A DNA stretch of 64,000 nucleotides from Spirosoma pollinicola (GCF_002831565.1 NZ_CP025096.1:6687014-6751013), one strand, 5' to 3'. Positions 25,022 through 34,296 are shown, counted from the first letter of the stretch. The notes: a model not told the origin generated them from the sequence alone. Made by a program: numbers and translations.

Positions 25022-26017
25022 CTACCGGGTCCGGGCGCGTTGCCAACTATATAGGAGCTTACCATTGGTATCAACAAATCCCATTCGCAAGCTGTCTGCA
25101 TTCATTGAAAACACGGAAAAACCGCCACTTGATCGCGCAAATTGCGCTTTGGTCGAGTCAGCAATAGGGCCAAGCGGTGCGCCACCACCTCCGGAAATAA
25201 CAAAATCCGTTTGACCGACAGGCGGCAAATGCTGTAGCGTGTGTGAGTGGCCACACAAATACAAGTGAACGCCATATTTCTGAAACAGTGGCCCCAACTG
25301 TTGCAACAGTTCAGTCTGATTCCCGTGATCGGCTCCTACGGAATAAAGCGGATGATGCCCCACTACTATCTTCCAGGGTTCCGTTGTATTAGCCAATACA
25401 CTGTCAATCCAGCGCACTTGCTTACCCGTGTCCTGCAAAATGTCGGGGAACGTTGCCGTGTTTTGCCGATATTCTTCCAAAAAGGGATTGGTGTCAATGA
25501 CAATGAGCCGCAGGGCACTCTGGTTGTTGATAGTAATTCGCTGGGAGTAGTAACGGGAAGGCATAATCCAGCGTGGATGTTGACGCCCGTAATCGAGTTG
25601 AGCCTGTACGCTCTGCTGGTAGTCGTGATTGCCCAGGGCTACGTAGAACGAGGACGGTAGATGGGTTCCGGTATAGATGTTCTCGAAGGAAAGTTTCCAC
25701 TGCGGGTCCGTAACACTGCTAACACCAATCTGGTAAAAATTATCCCCGGCCATCACCAGAAACGAGGGCGTCAGTCCAGCCGCGTAAGTCTCCAGTTGAC
25801 CCGCAACCTGCTGCTGGTGTAATAATCCCAATACGCCCCAGTCGCCCATCGCAAAAAACGTCAGACCATTTGATAATGGTTTTATGGGTAACGTACTGGT
25901 GACGGGATTCGTCACGGGGTCCGAACTGCCGGATTTGCAGGCGTGGATGCCTAAACTGCCGGACACCAAGACCACTAAACAAAAACCAATCGACTGACGT
26001 ACAAAGTAGCGTTTCAT
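25022..26017 (-). CDS. exported metallophosphoesterase (purple acid phosphatase-like)
   Basis: A 331-residue exported protein with a possible lipoprotein signal (LVVLVSGSLGIHACKSGS). The metal-binding motifs of the calcineurin-like fold are present in order: FFAMGDWG, VMAGDNFYQ, ALGNHDYQ, VVGHHPLYS and LCGHSHTLQ. Order and spacing resemble the acid phosphatase 5 (tartrate-resistant) group. It probably releases phosphate from organic esters at the cell surface or in the periplasm. The family is clear; the physiological substrate is unknown. Confidence 0.9.
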   Translation of the reverse strand: MKRYFVRQSIGFCLVVLVSGSLGIHACKSGSSDPVTNPVTSTLPIKPLSNGLTFFAMGDWGVLGLLHQQQVAGQLETYAAGLTPSFLVMAGDNFYQIGVSSVTDPQWKLSFENIYTGTHLPSSFYVALGNHDYQQSVQAQLDYGRQHPRWIMPSRYYSQRITINNQSALRLIVIDTNPFLEEYRQNTATFPDILQDTGKQVRWIDSVLANTTEPWKIVVGHHPLYSVGADHGNQTELLQQLGPLFQKYGVHLYLCGHSHTLQHLPPVGQTDFVISGGGGAPLGPIADSTKAQFARSSGGFSVFSMNADSLRMGFVDTNGKLLYSWQRARTR

Positions 26018-26257
26018 AAATCATTCCCTTTTTGATTTCACAACCATGGTGGCTACGGGCTTTCGCCCGGCAAGCTAAGGCCTAAAACTGATGAGAATCT
26101 GAAGCTACAGATCACGCAAACAGATTGACTGATGAGCACTCTACTTAAAATCAGGCAACTGCTGTACCGTTTCCGTGAAACGTAATAACACATAAACCAT
26201 TCAATCGAATACATCCGTCAGGTGGTGGTTGGCATCGATCGAAATCAGAATGTTCAT

Positions 26258-26420
26258 CTATTCCATGACGTCTGTCAGGAGGATTTGGACGTCGGAATCA
26301 CTCAGGCGCAAATTTTGATGGAGTGTAGCCATCCAGTTCACCCGCTCCGGAAGAATGCCGTGTTTGCTGAACCGATACTGCTGGAGGATCGATAGGAGTT
26401 CGACTGGTTGAAGACATCCT
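26258..26420 (-). pseudogene. possible coding remnant of unknown family
   Basis: An open minus-strand frame ending at a TAG (26258-26260) encodes residues such as PVELLSILQQYRFSKHGILP and DSDVQILLTDVME that look protein-like but have no start codon and no recognised family. It overlaps the antitoxin remnant on the other strand. It may be debris from an insertion or chance; confidence is low. Confidence 0.2.
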
Positions 26421-26773
26421 GGGACGTATCGAATATGGTGTTTTTAAGCTAATGCCAACGACCCTATACCGAATTCAAACCGACAACCATCGTGATACCC
26501 TTTTAGACGGTATTAGCGCCCAGTTGCGGGGTGGGCGCTGGAATCTTCGCGGGAGACCCATGGTATATACGGCCACCCCGCCTGAACTGTGCTTTCTGGA
26601 ATACATGCCGGGCCGCCGCTGCGGTTCATCTGGAGCGAAAGTCCCTGTCCGATTTACCTCCCCTGATTCTCTGCGAAATCGAAATTCCAAACGGGGCCAT
26701 TACGTGGCTGGCAGCTCAGGTATTGCCCGTTAACTGGAATGATCCCTATGTAACGCCAATAGGATTGCCATAA
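26407..26773 (+). pseudogene. decayed Xre/MbcA-ParS antitoxin tail plus RES-domain toxin
   Basis: Just upstream of the toxin start is VEDILGRIEYGVF, the characteristic C-terminus of the DUF2384 (MbcA/ParS/Xre) antitoxin, whose stop codon is lost so that it reads into the toxin. The RES toxin begins at 26452 (LYRIQTDNHRDTLLDGISAQ, GGRWNLRGRPMVYTATPPEL). It shifts frame near 26605-26625 and continues in another frame (SDLPPLILCEIEIPN, VLPVNWNDPYVTPIGLP). RES toxins degrade NAD. The front of the antitoxin is missing, so the whole module is dead. The 26018-26400 stretch holds no intact gene. Confidence 0.75.
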
Positions 26774-27052
26774 TTTACCGACGCGCAAGTTCGACAAAAC
26801 AGTACGTTAGGTTTAGATTTGCCATCAGTGGCAGTTCCTTTATCGCCATCAAACAATGTGTTACTTAACCCACTGCATCCATTACAGGCAGCGTGCCGCG
26901 TTGTTCGGATTGAGCCTTATCCCGTTGATCCAAGACTACCAATGGCTACGTTGTGATTAACAATTGATCAATAACCCCAAGGGATTGGCTGGTTAGTTTG
27001 TGAATAAGCCAATGGGAATCAATGGTCTACTACAAGCTAACCAGCCATACGG

Positions 27053-28069
27053 TCACTTGGCAGCATATTCCAGTACCATGAACGTACCGGGCTTTACGGC
27101 AGGTCGGGGTTTGGGATTTTCTGTCGTGGCGGCTGGGGCTGGCCCAAATTCAGCCGTTGTGATAAAAATGTGGTGGCTTTTAGGGTCGATGGTAATCGTG
27201 CGGGCACCCCGTGTGGTCAGCACGGTTTGAACGACCTCAAATTGGCCCGGTTTGATTTCCTTCACGACCGTTAGCGTGCCTTCTCCGTTGGAGCTGATAG
27301 CCGAGCCTGTTGACGTGTCAAATACGGCACCATCGGTTCCGCTACCGGTCGTTACTTCCGCCAGCACCTTGCCCGTTTGTGAGTCCAGCACCACCATGAC
27401 CTTATTGCAGGTGCTGAACAATTGATGATGCGGTTTGTCAAAAGCCAGTCCGGTGGGTTCTTCGCCCTTGCCTAATTTCCAGTGATGTTTGACCACCAGT
27501 GACCTGGCGTCGAAAACGGCTACCTCATTTTTGTCTTCCAGGTTCACGAAAATCGTTCCGTGATCATCGGTAACGGCAGCTTCAGGCGCGCCACCCAACT
27601 CGACTGTGCCAAATACGTTGCCCGTAGCGGCATCGAGAACCGTCGCGCTGTTGCCTTCATTGTTGAAGATGAAGACCCGCTTGGAGAAAGCGTCGTACAT
27701 GATCGCGTCAGGTTTTTTGCCCGTTGGGATTTCTTTGGTGGCTTTGAGCGTCTTCGTGTCAAACATCGTTGCCGTATTAGGTCGGCCATTGGTTGTGTAG
27801 CCGACATTGGTGCCGGGTACAACGGCAATACCGTGAACACCCGGTGTCGGCATAATAACCCCCAGTTTCTCGTGGCTTTTCAGGTCGAGCACTTCCACCT
27901 GTGTCCCGTGGGAGACGTAGAGCCGACCGCCATCCGCATCGGCCATCAGATAATCCCACCCCCCTTCGCCCCCGATGATCGTTTTCTTGATGAGGTGATA
28001 ATCCGCCGATTGGGCGAAGAGTGAGCCCGTTAGAGACAGGCATACAGCAGAAATCCAGAATGCTTTCAT
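27053..28069 (-). CDS. YncE-like beta-propeller exported protein
   Basis: A 338-residue exported protein. The ATG at 28069 gives a good signal peptide (MKAFWISAVCLSLTGSLFAQ). The body is built of repeated blades of the YVTN/YncE type, for example GGRLYVSHGTQVEVLDLKSHEKLGVI, RVFIFNNEGNSATVLDAATGNVFGTVELG and HQLFSTCNKVMVVLDSQTGKVLAEV. Such propellers are thought to bind ligands or DNA in the periplasm; no enzyme motif is seen. It is the last gene of a minus-strand run of envelope genes. Confidence 0.87.
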   Translation of the reverse strand: MKAFWISAVCLSLTGSLFAQSADYHLIKKTIIGGEGGWDYLMADADGGRLYVSHGTQVEVLDLKSHEKLGVIMPTPGVHGIAVVPGTNVGYTTNGRPNTATMFDTKTLKATKEIPTGKKPDAIMYDAFSKRVFIFNNEGNSATVLDAATGNVFGTVELGGAPEAAVTDDHGTIFVNLEDKNEVAVFDARSLVVKHHWKLGKGEEPTGLAFDKPHHQLFSTCNKVMVVLDSQTGKVLAEVTTGSGTDGAVFDTSTGSAISSNGEGTLTVVKEIKPGQFEVVQTVLTTRGARTITIDPKSHHIFITTAEFGPAPAATTENPKPRPAVKPGTFMVLEYAAK

Positions 28070-28123
28070 AGGAATCATACTTGGTTGATTGGGTTGTTAA
28101 ACGTTTAATTTAAGGCTGCTGGA

Positions 28124-29254
28124 TTAGGGAGCCTCATTACGTAATACCGGGTACTCCGCAAACTCCAGCATTTGTTTATAGTAGTGTCTGGCTTGTTTTT
28201 CATGGCCCTGAAGGCCGGCGATTCGGGCCAGAACCAGATAGGCATAGGCCCGCACGGATTCATCCCGCACCGAACTGCGAACCACTTCATCGGCCAGGTT
28301 TTGGGCGACTGATCGCTGCCCTTTTTCCAGCGCGTACCGAGCCTTTAGCAGCGTTCCCATCTGATGATAGACTACCTCCGAAGAAGCCATTAAGTGATTA
28401 ATTTCCTGGGGAATGGCCGCTACTTGATGGGCGTTTAGAAGGGATTCTGCATACTTGTAGCGCCAGTACGGATTGTTGGGATAGGTAATAACCAATTGAG
28501 CCAAGTAGGGTAACGCATCGGCAGGTTTGTTTTCGTAATCGGTCAGTAAATGCGTCAGGTAGAGAATGGCTTCGGTTCGTACTAGGAGCGCTTTTTGGGT
28601 CGCGATCTGGAGTTGATTCATACCCAGTTTTTTATCCCCGGCCGTCATCACCCAGGCAACGGTTTTATAAAACGGGTGAATTTCAGGATACACGTCGCGG
28701 TAGAAATTATAAAGACCTGTCGAGAGGTAAAAGTCTGGGTACTGCTGCTGGAACGTCTTGCCTTTCTGAATATATGGATACGCATTTTTGGCATGCCGAA
28801 TAGCTGCTAAAGATTCGTGCTCGAAATGACTAATTTTAGCCAGCATAGCCTCCGCCGTGAAATACAGAAACATTGCTTCGGGCAGGTCGAAGCCTTTGCT
28901 TTTCTTCTGTGCTTTCTGCCAGTCGTCGGCTTTTTTTGCCGTTACGTCCAACTGCTGCGTACAGCGCTGCTTCAGCTTGGCATCCGTGCGGGCCGGGTAC
29001 CACTGATAGTATAAACTAACACCCCGTAATAAATCGACTGCCGGATGACCGGGTGCCAGTTTCTCCAGTTGGGCGAAGGTGGCTTCAGCGGCTGTAAATT
29101 GATCATCATAGACTTGGTCCAAACCCGCGGTCAATAAAGACCGAGCGGTTGGATTATTGTTTATCACCGGATACTGCGCCAGAACACGGCCTGTAAACAG
29201 GACGAAAACAGCGATGAGCGTCAGCGTATTCAGGGGGAGATTTCGTGTCAACAT
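28124..29254 (-). CDS. exported TPR-repeat protein
   Basis: A 376-residue exported protein starting at the ATG at 29254 with a signal peptide (LNTLTLIAVFVLFTGRVLAQ). Upstream in-frame sequence has no signal features. It contains helix pairs of tetratricopeptide type, including AGLDQVYDDQFTAAEATFAQLEKLAPGHPAV at the start and AYLVLARIAGLQGHEKQARHYYKQML at the end. It starts 2 bp after the stop of the Omp85-like gene, so the two are co-translated. The role may be as a scaffold for an envelope process; nothing more specific is visible. Confidence 0.85.
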   Translation of the reverse strand: MLTRNLPLNTLTLIAVFVLFTGRVLAQYPVINNNPTARSLLTAGLDQVYDDQFTAAEATFAQLEKLAPGHPAVDLLRGVSLYYQWYPARTDAKLKQRCTQQLDVTAKKADDWQKAQKKSKGFDLPEAMFLYFTAEAMLAKISHFEHESLAAIRHAKNAYPYIQKGKTFQQQYPDFYLSTGLYNFYRDVYPEIHPFYKTVAWVMTAGDKKLGMNQLQIATQKALLVRTEAILYLTHLLTDYENKPADALPYLAQLVITYPNNPYWRYKYAESLLNAHQVAAIPQEINHLMASSEVVYHQMGTLLKARYALEKGQRSVAQNLADEVVRSSVRDESVRAYAYLVLARIAGLQGHEKQARHYYKQMLEFAEYPVLRNEAP

Positions 29255-29256
29255 AG

Positions 29257-30333
29257 TTAAAAAGCTTCCGATATATTGACATAAATGCCATGGGTTTGCT
29301 GGCCCACTGCCACATCGAATCGCAAATTCAGGTGTTCTTTCCGGCTGATCAGGAAGCGGAGTCCGCCCCCCCCCGCCACTTTCCACTCCGTAGGTGAAAA
29401 CTCACTTAGTACATTCGCGACGTTTCCCGCCGACGCAAACACAACACCACCCAGACGTCCGATGAGTTGTTGTCGCACTTCAGCTTGAAAGACCAGCGCG
29501 TGGTTATCGCGGTAACGTCCGTTGTAATAGCCGCGTAGTACAAAAGGCCCACCCAACGTAGCGGCCAGTTTAAACGGAACTTCACCAACATTCAGGTTGG
29601 CAAAGCCCTGCACCGCCAGAACGGTAGTAGGAGATAGTAATTTGTACCGCCGAACGTCTATTGTGTAGTTGGTAAAGGCAAACTGACTTCCCAGGACGCG
29701 ACCATATAGCATACTGGATACATCAGCGTACCAGCCCCGAACGGGCGAATAAATATTATCCCGCGTATCCAGCACAGCTGCCACGCCCATTCCATTGACC
29801 ACGCTGCCTAACCCGCCAATCAGCGTATTCATCGGAAACGGCGTTTCTGACGAACGGTTGACATCAAACGTTTTGACATACTGTTGTTGCAGACCGATAA
29901 ACAAACCGGTCTTAACCTGCCTCAGAAACCGGTTGTAAGCCCGAAAGCTTTTATAGGAAATCAGTTCCTTCTGACTGTCGGCAGTTTCATTGCCAAGCCC
30001 GTAATAAAATTCCGGGAACTGCGTATAGAGCATCATGCCCCGAATCAGGTAATGCTCGTGATGCGTGAAAATGGTGTAGGTTGGTTCGATAACCGTTTGC
30101 CCGTTGAGTGTATGAATGAGAGCTAAATCCACATTAGACGTTCGGGCAGCACTATCCGTTCGGAATAGGTAAACGCCTAACAGACCACAACCTAGATGGG
30201 TCTCGGGGGTATAGTATACGACGGGTAACGGAATAAACTGAGCTCGTCTAGGGCGAACAGAATCTGGTCTGGATTCCTGTGCCCTTACCTTAACAGAGTA
30301 GAGAAGTAAGGCTAATAACAGTATATTTTGCAT
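29257..30333 (-). CDS. Omp85/BamA-type outer-membrane barrel without POTRA domains
   Basis: A 358-residue outer-membrane protein; the ATG at 30333 follows a rare TTG two codons upstream. A signal peptide (MQNILLLALLLYSVKVRAQ) is followed directly by a 16-strand-like barrel. Recognisable strand motifs are GMGVAAVLDTRDNIYSPVRGWYADV and LGGPFVLRGYYNGRYRDNHALVFQAEVRQQL, the latter close to the Omp85 (V/I)RGY-type lid motif. It ends in phenylalanine as outer-membrane barrels should. No POTRA domain is present, so it is more like a patatin-associated or standalone Omp85 barrel than true BamA. It is coupled to the TPR gene and a PAP2 gene. Confidence 0.85.
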   Translation of the reverse strand: MQNILLLALLLYSVKVRAQESRPDSVRPRRAQFIPLPVVYYTPETHLGCGLLGVYLFRTDSAARTSNVDLALIHTLNGQTVIEPTYTIFTHHEHYLIRGMMLYTQFPEFYYGLGNETADSQKELISYKSFRAYNRFLRQVKTGLFIGLQQQYVKTFDVNRSSETPFPMNTLIGGLGSVVNGMGVAAVLDTRDNIYSPVRGWYADVSSMLYGRVLGSQFAFTNYTIDVRRYKLLSPTTVLAVQGFANLNVGEVPFKLAATLGGPFVLRGYYNGRYRDNHALVFQAEVRQQLIGRLGGVVFASAGNVANVLSEFSPTEWKVAGGGGLRFLISRKEHLNLRFDVAVGQQTHGIYVNISEAF

Positions 30334-30354
30334 TACCAACGAGTCGATAGATTG

Positions 30355-31092
30355 TTAATGCATCGTTGATTTTCGCCGAACTAGTTTCCGTTTCAACCAC
30401 GGATAGACCTGGTAGGCTACTTCGGTCGAGAGCAGGCCAATCCCCGCCCCAACCAATACGTCCGATATCCAATGTTTATCATTTGTCATTCGCAGTATTC
30501 CAGTCGATGTAGCCATCGCGTACCCTCCGATGGGAATCCAGGGACTAACCCCGCCAAATTCCCGATCCAGCAAACCCGCTCCCGTAAAAGCCAGGGCTGT
30601 ATGGCCTGATGGGAATGAATAGGAGTCGGATAAATCGGGGCGAAGTTCATGGGTGACCTGTTTCAGACCCAGCACGACTACGGTCATAATGCCGTGAGCC
30701 ACCAGCGCAATACCGGCCCTGTCGAGGGGTTGCGACCTACCTTTTACGCCCGCCAAACTCAACCCGGCCCAGCCAATCATTGGTCCATACTGTAGGTAAT
30801 TATCGACCTGGGTGCGAAAATGGATTTTATCCTGAAGTTCACTTCGGACATAAAAGCGGTCAAAATGACTGTTCGGATAGTCGGGTGATAAAGCTAATCC
30901 CGTCGATAGGAGTACTGCCGGAGTCACCCAGCGAAACGTAGCGGGACGCGTTGGAAGGCTATCTAAAAATGTTTGTCGGGCATTGGTATTCAGGGGCTGC
31001 CCAACGGATACCGCTAGTGGAAGCAGCAACAACCAACTGACCAGTACCCAGCAGGATGGTAACGAATAACCGAATCTCCGACTTTGCTTCAT
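30355..31092 (-). CDS. PAP2-family phosphatase
   Basis: A 245-residue protein starting at the ATG at 31092 (alternative at 31107), with an N-terminal membrane segment. The PAP2 motifs are KQVTHELRPD, YSFPSGHTALAFTGA and a weaker third motif MTNDKHWISDVLVGAGIG, with the catalytic histidines kept. It is the first gene of a probable operon with the Omp85-like, TPR and YncE-like genes (gaps of 2 to about 55 bp). It likely acts on a lipid phosphate at the membrane. A response-regulator-type operator lies about 120-140 bp upstream. Confidence 0.88.
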   Translation of the reverse strand: MKQSRRFGYSLPSCWVLVSWLLLLPLAVSVGQPLNTNARQTFLDSLPTRPATFRWVTPAVLLSTGLALSPDYPNSHFDRFYVRSELQDKIHFRTQVDNYLQYGPMIGWAGLSLAGVKGRSQPLDRAGIALVAHGIMTVVVLGLKQVTHELRPDLSDSYSFPSGHTALAFTGAGLLDREFGGVSPWIPIGGYAMATSTGILRMTNDKHWISDVLVGAGIGLLSTEVAYQVYPWLKRKLVRRKSTMH

Positions 31093-31210
31093 AGGTTTAA
31101 CATGCATAGCATCTCTTAACTTATCAGTACGTGTAGCGAGCAAAAAAGGTGTGGTTGACCTGAGTAATGTCGCGCAGAATAACTAAGGATGAGTAAAGTA
31201 AAGGGGCAAA

Positions 31211-31230
31211 CCTGGGGATAATCTGGAGTT
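31211..31230 (-). promoter_or_regulatory. fourth, degenerate copy of the response-regulator operator
   Basis: On the minus strand the sequence AACTCCAGATTATCCCCAGG closely resembles the site upstream of the TolC-like gene and keeps the 11-bp spacing (CTCCA and CCCCA). It lies between the PAP2 operon (minus) and a response-regulator remnant (plus). It may bring the envelope operon into the same regulon or be the leftover operator of the lost regulator. Confidence 0.45.
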
Positions 31231-31337
31231 GATGCACCCGCCGGGTCGCCGGAGCGTTGAGGCATCAGCTAATCACAGCTTCAAAATGTAACCAGAATTG
31301 CCGCTGTACTTTGGCATGTAATCCAGATGAATGAAGT

Positions 31338-31454
31338 ATGAAAATTTTGCTGATTGAGGATGAACCGTCGCTGTTAGTGGCCATACGACACTATTTAGAG
31401 AGGCAACAATACAATGTATCAACGGCGAATACCTACCGGAAATCCTCCGAGTAG
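31338..31454 (+). pseudogene. N-terminal fragment of a response regulator
   Basis: The plus-strand frame from ATG at 31338 starts MKILLIEDEPSLLVAIRHYL, the first strand and helix of an OmpR-type receiver domain, then stops after 38 residues at TAG (31452-31454). The phospho-acceptor segment and DNA-binding domain are absent, and downstream sequence does not continue the fold in another frame. It is a deletion remnant. The rest of the 31144-31607 gap shows only the operator-like site. Confidence 0.7.
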
Positions 31455-31607
31455 ATCCAAACAAGCGGTCCAGGGCATTGTATTCAATGAGCCGTTAAAG
31501 CCATTCCCCCATTTATAAAAGGCATTAGCCACGTTTCTTTTCAATTCATCAAGAACCAGAGGCAATTTTGCCCGGTCAGTCAACAGTCAATTTTTTACTA
31601 TCAACTT

Positions 31608-34148
31608 ATGTGGCTTAGAATCACCGTTTTTTTATTTTTACTGACGATCACTGTTACGTTCGCTCAAAATCCTGTTGATACGCCCCCTCCGACGGTTCCA
31701 GCTCAATCAAGCCAACTATCGACCACTCCAATCAGCGAAACGTCGATAAAAGGCAACGCAAAAATTTTGGGATATGTCATCGACTCTACCTTGACCAGGG
31801 TGGTTGAATTTGCGAACGTAGCCTTATATGAAACGACAAGCGGTAAACTTGTAGATGGAGCTGTGGCTGATGCGAAAGGGAAGTTTTCGCTCACCCATAT
31901 TGCCCCTGGCTCATACAGACTGCTCATTTCGTTCTTGGGTTACAATGCGAAGTCTGTAGACAATATCGTTTTGACCAAAGGCCAAGTCAAAGACATAGGA
32001 GTTGTTCGACTCAGTTCCAATACGCGCACACTGGGTGAGGTAACGGTAGCGGGGAAAAAAGCGCTGGTGGAAGACAAAGTGGACCGACTAATCTATAATG
32101 CCGAAAATGATGTAGCGGCTAAAGGGGGGGATGCCCTTGACATTTTAAGAAAAGTGCCGATGCTTTCGGTCGATCCGACGGGTAACGTCTCCTTGCAAGG
32201 TAGCACCAGCGTGCGGGTTTTGATCAACAATAAACCCTCCTCCATTCTGGCCCATAATCTGGCCGATGCGCTGCGGCAGATACCGGCGGATTTGATTAAA
32301 ACAGTGGAGGTCATAACCTCTCCATCCGCCAAGTACGATGCCGAAGGAAGCGGGGGGATTATTAATATTATCACCAAAAAGAACACCCTTCAGGGACTAC
32401 ACCTTGACGTTGACGGTGGAACGGGTAACCGCAATTCAACGCTGGGATTAAATGGCAGTTTCCGCAAAGGGAAACTGGGCCTTAACCTCAATGGCAATGG
32501 TCGACTCATTTACAATCCATCCGCGTCCGACTTGGATCAAACGACATTTCTGGCAACAGGGGCAACACCGGTTCAAACTCATCAACGAATCGACGCCTTC
32601 GACAAAGGTACCTTTGCCCAGTATGCTTTAGGATTGGATTATGATCTGGCGAAAAATCAATCCTTAACGGCGGGGGTAAGGCTGGGTGTTCGAAATTTAA
32701 GTCAGGATCAACATCAACTCACGAATACGTTCTCCAGTGAACGCATCGCTGCGCCGTTTAAACGGGATGTCAACACGCAGAATCTATCTAATTCAATTGA
32801 CGTCAACATTGACTACCTGTATACCTACGAGGGGTCTTCGAAAGAATTAAGCTTTTCAACCCAGTATAGCCGGAGTAATTTGACTAATAACTTCGAGGCC
32901 AGCAACCTGGATACGCTGGGGCTCATCAGTACTCGGCAACAAAACCTGAACGATGCCACTAACCAGGAATTTATTCTTCAGGCTGATTACCAAACCCCTG
33001 TCAGTAAAATGCTTCAGCTGGAGTTTGGGGCCAAAAACACGCTTCGTCGGGTAACCAGTGACTACAATTACCTGCTGGCAGGCCCGACAACCGACTTTAA
33101 TGTCGATCCCAGCCGCCCGTCGGGTTTGCTCAATTACGATCAGAACATCTCCGCTGCGTACCTATCTACCACGTTTACCTTACCCGGTGGGGTCGTCCTG
33201 AAGCCGGGATTACGTTATGAATACACCAGTATTCAGGCCCAGACTGGAGGGACCCAGACTGGAGGGACCTCTGTGGGTGGGCCAACACCCATATCAATTC
33301 CCGATTATGGACGCTTATTGCCCAGCATCAATGTGGGCAAAAAGGTGGGAGAGAGCAGCAGCCTTAAATTTGGGTATACCCGCCGTATCCGCCGACCGTT
33401 CATAGACGATCTGAATCCCAATTTCAATACAGCCAATCCACTCAATATCCGTGTGGGTAACCCGTATTTAAAGCCTGAAACCGTTGACCGGATTGAAATC
33501 GGCTACAGCACGCAATTAAAGAAAACATACCTGAATTTTTCGCTCTACACCCGGCTGAATACCGATGATATTCAATCAATTAGCCAGCGTTCGGATACGT
33601 TAGTGGGTGCGGTCGTAACCAGGGTAACCAACCTGGGTAAAGAATACAATTATGGAACGAATTTGTTTGCTACAATAAATCTGACCTCTAAGTGGAGCAT
33701 AAATGCCAACCTGGATATTATGTACCGCTTTATTCAAGGGCTGGCCCTGGATGTAAATGGTCTGTCGGCCATGATCAGCAATCAGGGCTTTCGTTGGGGT
33801 GGGCGCATGGATACTCAGGTGCAATTCGATAAAGGGTGGGTGGTACAGGCCAATATTGGTTACCGGGGTAAAGACATTGCCCTGCAGGGGTATCGAATTG
33901 GCTTCGCCCAGTATTCGCTGGGAGCCCGGAAAAGTTTCACCAATAAGCGGGGTAGCGTCGGTATCGTGGCGGAGAACTTCCTGACCCAAGGCATGCGATT
34001 TACCTCTATTCTGACGTCGGCCCAGTTTGAACAGGATTATCGGCAGTATATATATAATTCCAGTGTTCGAGCCACATTCAGCTATAAATTTGGTAGTCTA
34101 AATGGAGCTAAGGTGAAGAAAAATAAATCCCTCAGCGAGGAGAATTGA
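31608..34148 (+). CDS. TonB-dependent receptor-like outer-membrane protein (OMP_b-brl_3 type)
   Basis: An 846-residue outer-membrane protein. After the signal peptide (ITVFLFLLTITVTFAQ) there is a carboxypeptidase-regulatory-like domain (ILGYVIDSTLTRVVEFANVALYET, IAPGSYRLLISFLGYNAKSV). A plug-like part follows (DILRKVPMLSVDPTGNVSLQG, VRVLINNKPS, VEVITSPSAKYDAEGSGGII) and then a long barrel of the OMP_b-brl_3 type. These proteins are common in Bacteroidota and their substrates are mostly unknown. A 15-bp in-frame tandem duplication lies in one barrel loop. The C-terminal run is rich in lysine (KVKKNKSLSEEN) instead of an aromatic end. An IS110 element starts about 20 bp after the stop. Confidence 0.88.
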   Translation: MWLRITVFLFLLTITVTFAQNPVDTPPPTVPAQSSQLSTTPISETSIKGNAKILGYVIDSTLTRVVEFANVALYETTSGKLVDGAVADAKGKFSLTHIAPGSYRLLISFLGYNAKSVDNIVLTKGQVKDIGVVRLSSNTRTLGEVTVAGKKALVEDKVDRLIYNAENDVAAKGGDALDILRKVPMLSVDPTGNVSLQGSTSVRVLINNKPSSILAHNLADALRQIPADLIKTVEVITSPSAKYDAEGSGGIINIITKKNTLQGLHLDVDGGTGNRNSTLGLNGSFRKGKLGLNLNGNGRLIYNPSASDLDQTTFLATGATPVQTHQRIDAFDKGTFAQYALGLDYDLAKNQSLTAGVRLGVRNLSQDQHQLTNTFSSERIAAPFKRDVNTQNLSNSIDVNIDYLYTYEGSSKELSFSTQYSRSNLTNNFEASNLDTLGLISTRQQNLNDATNQEFILQADYQTPVSKMLQLEFGAKNTLRRVTSDYNYLLAGPTTDFNVDPSRPSGLLNYDQNISAAYLSTTFTLPGGVVLKPGLRYEYTSIQAQTGGTQTGGTSVGGPTPISIPDYGRLLPSINVGKKVGESSSLKFGYTRRIRRPFIDDLNPNFNTANPLNIRVGNPYLKPETVDRIEIGYSTQLKKTYLNFSLYTRLNTDDIQSISQRSDTLVGAVVTRVTNLGKEYNYGTNLFATINLTSKWSINANLDIMYRFIQGLALDVNGLSAMISNQGFRWGGRMDTQVQFDKGWVVQANIGYRGKDIALQGYRIGFAQYSLGARKSFTNKRGSVGIVAENFLTQGMRFTSILTSAQFEQDYRQYIYNSSVRATFSYKFGSLNGAKVKKNKSLSEEN
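33240..33269 (+). repeat. 15-bp tandem repeat inside the receptor gene
   Basis: Two perfect copies of CAGACTGGAGGGACC lie head to tail (33240-33254 and 33255-33269), encoding a duplicated QTGGT in a predicted external loop. The unit is a multiple of three, so copy number changes would vary the loop without breaking the frame. Confidence 0.85.
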
Positions 34149-34159
34149 TTACATTCTGT

Positions 34160-34296
34160 TGTGAGCGAACGAAAAAATGGTGTATTGGCCGAAAATATTT
34201 GAACGGTTTCAAGGTGGCGGGAAGATTGTCAAAAACTGGCTTTATTGCGGCCAGAAAAACCGTTCAATTAAGTAGTGCAAGAATTGTCGCTCATAA
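34160..34296. repeat. nested inverted repeats at the left end of the IS110 element
   Basis: Three stems are nested: an outer imperfect 10-bp pair (34160-34169 with 34287-34296, one mismatch), a perfect 11-bp pair TTGAACGGTTT/AAACCGTTCAA (34199-34209 with 34257-34267), and an inner CTGGC/GCCAG pair (34236-34240 with 34250-34254). The fold sits downstream of the receptor stop and in the terminal part of the IS110 left end. It could be a terminator-like shield against read-through into the element or a recombinase-binding structure. Confidence 0.7.

Noticed and set aside
25247-25660. A plus-strand open frame of 137 codons
   Set aside because: It lies opposite the metallophosphoesterase gene, whose active-site motifs are intact, and its own translation has no recognisable domain.
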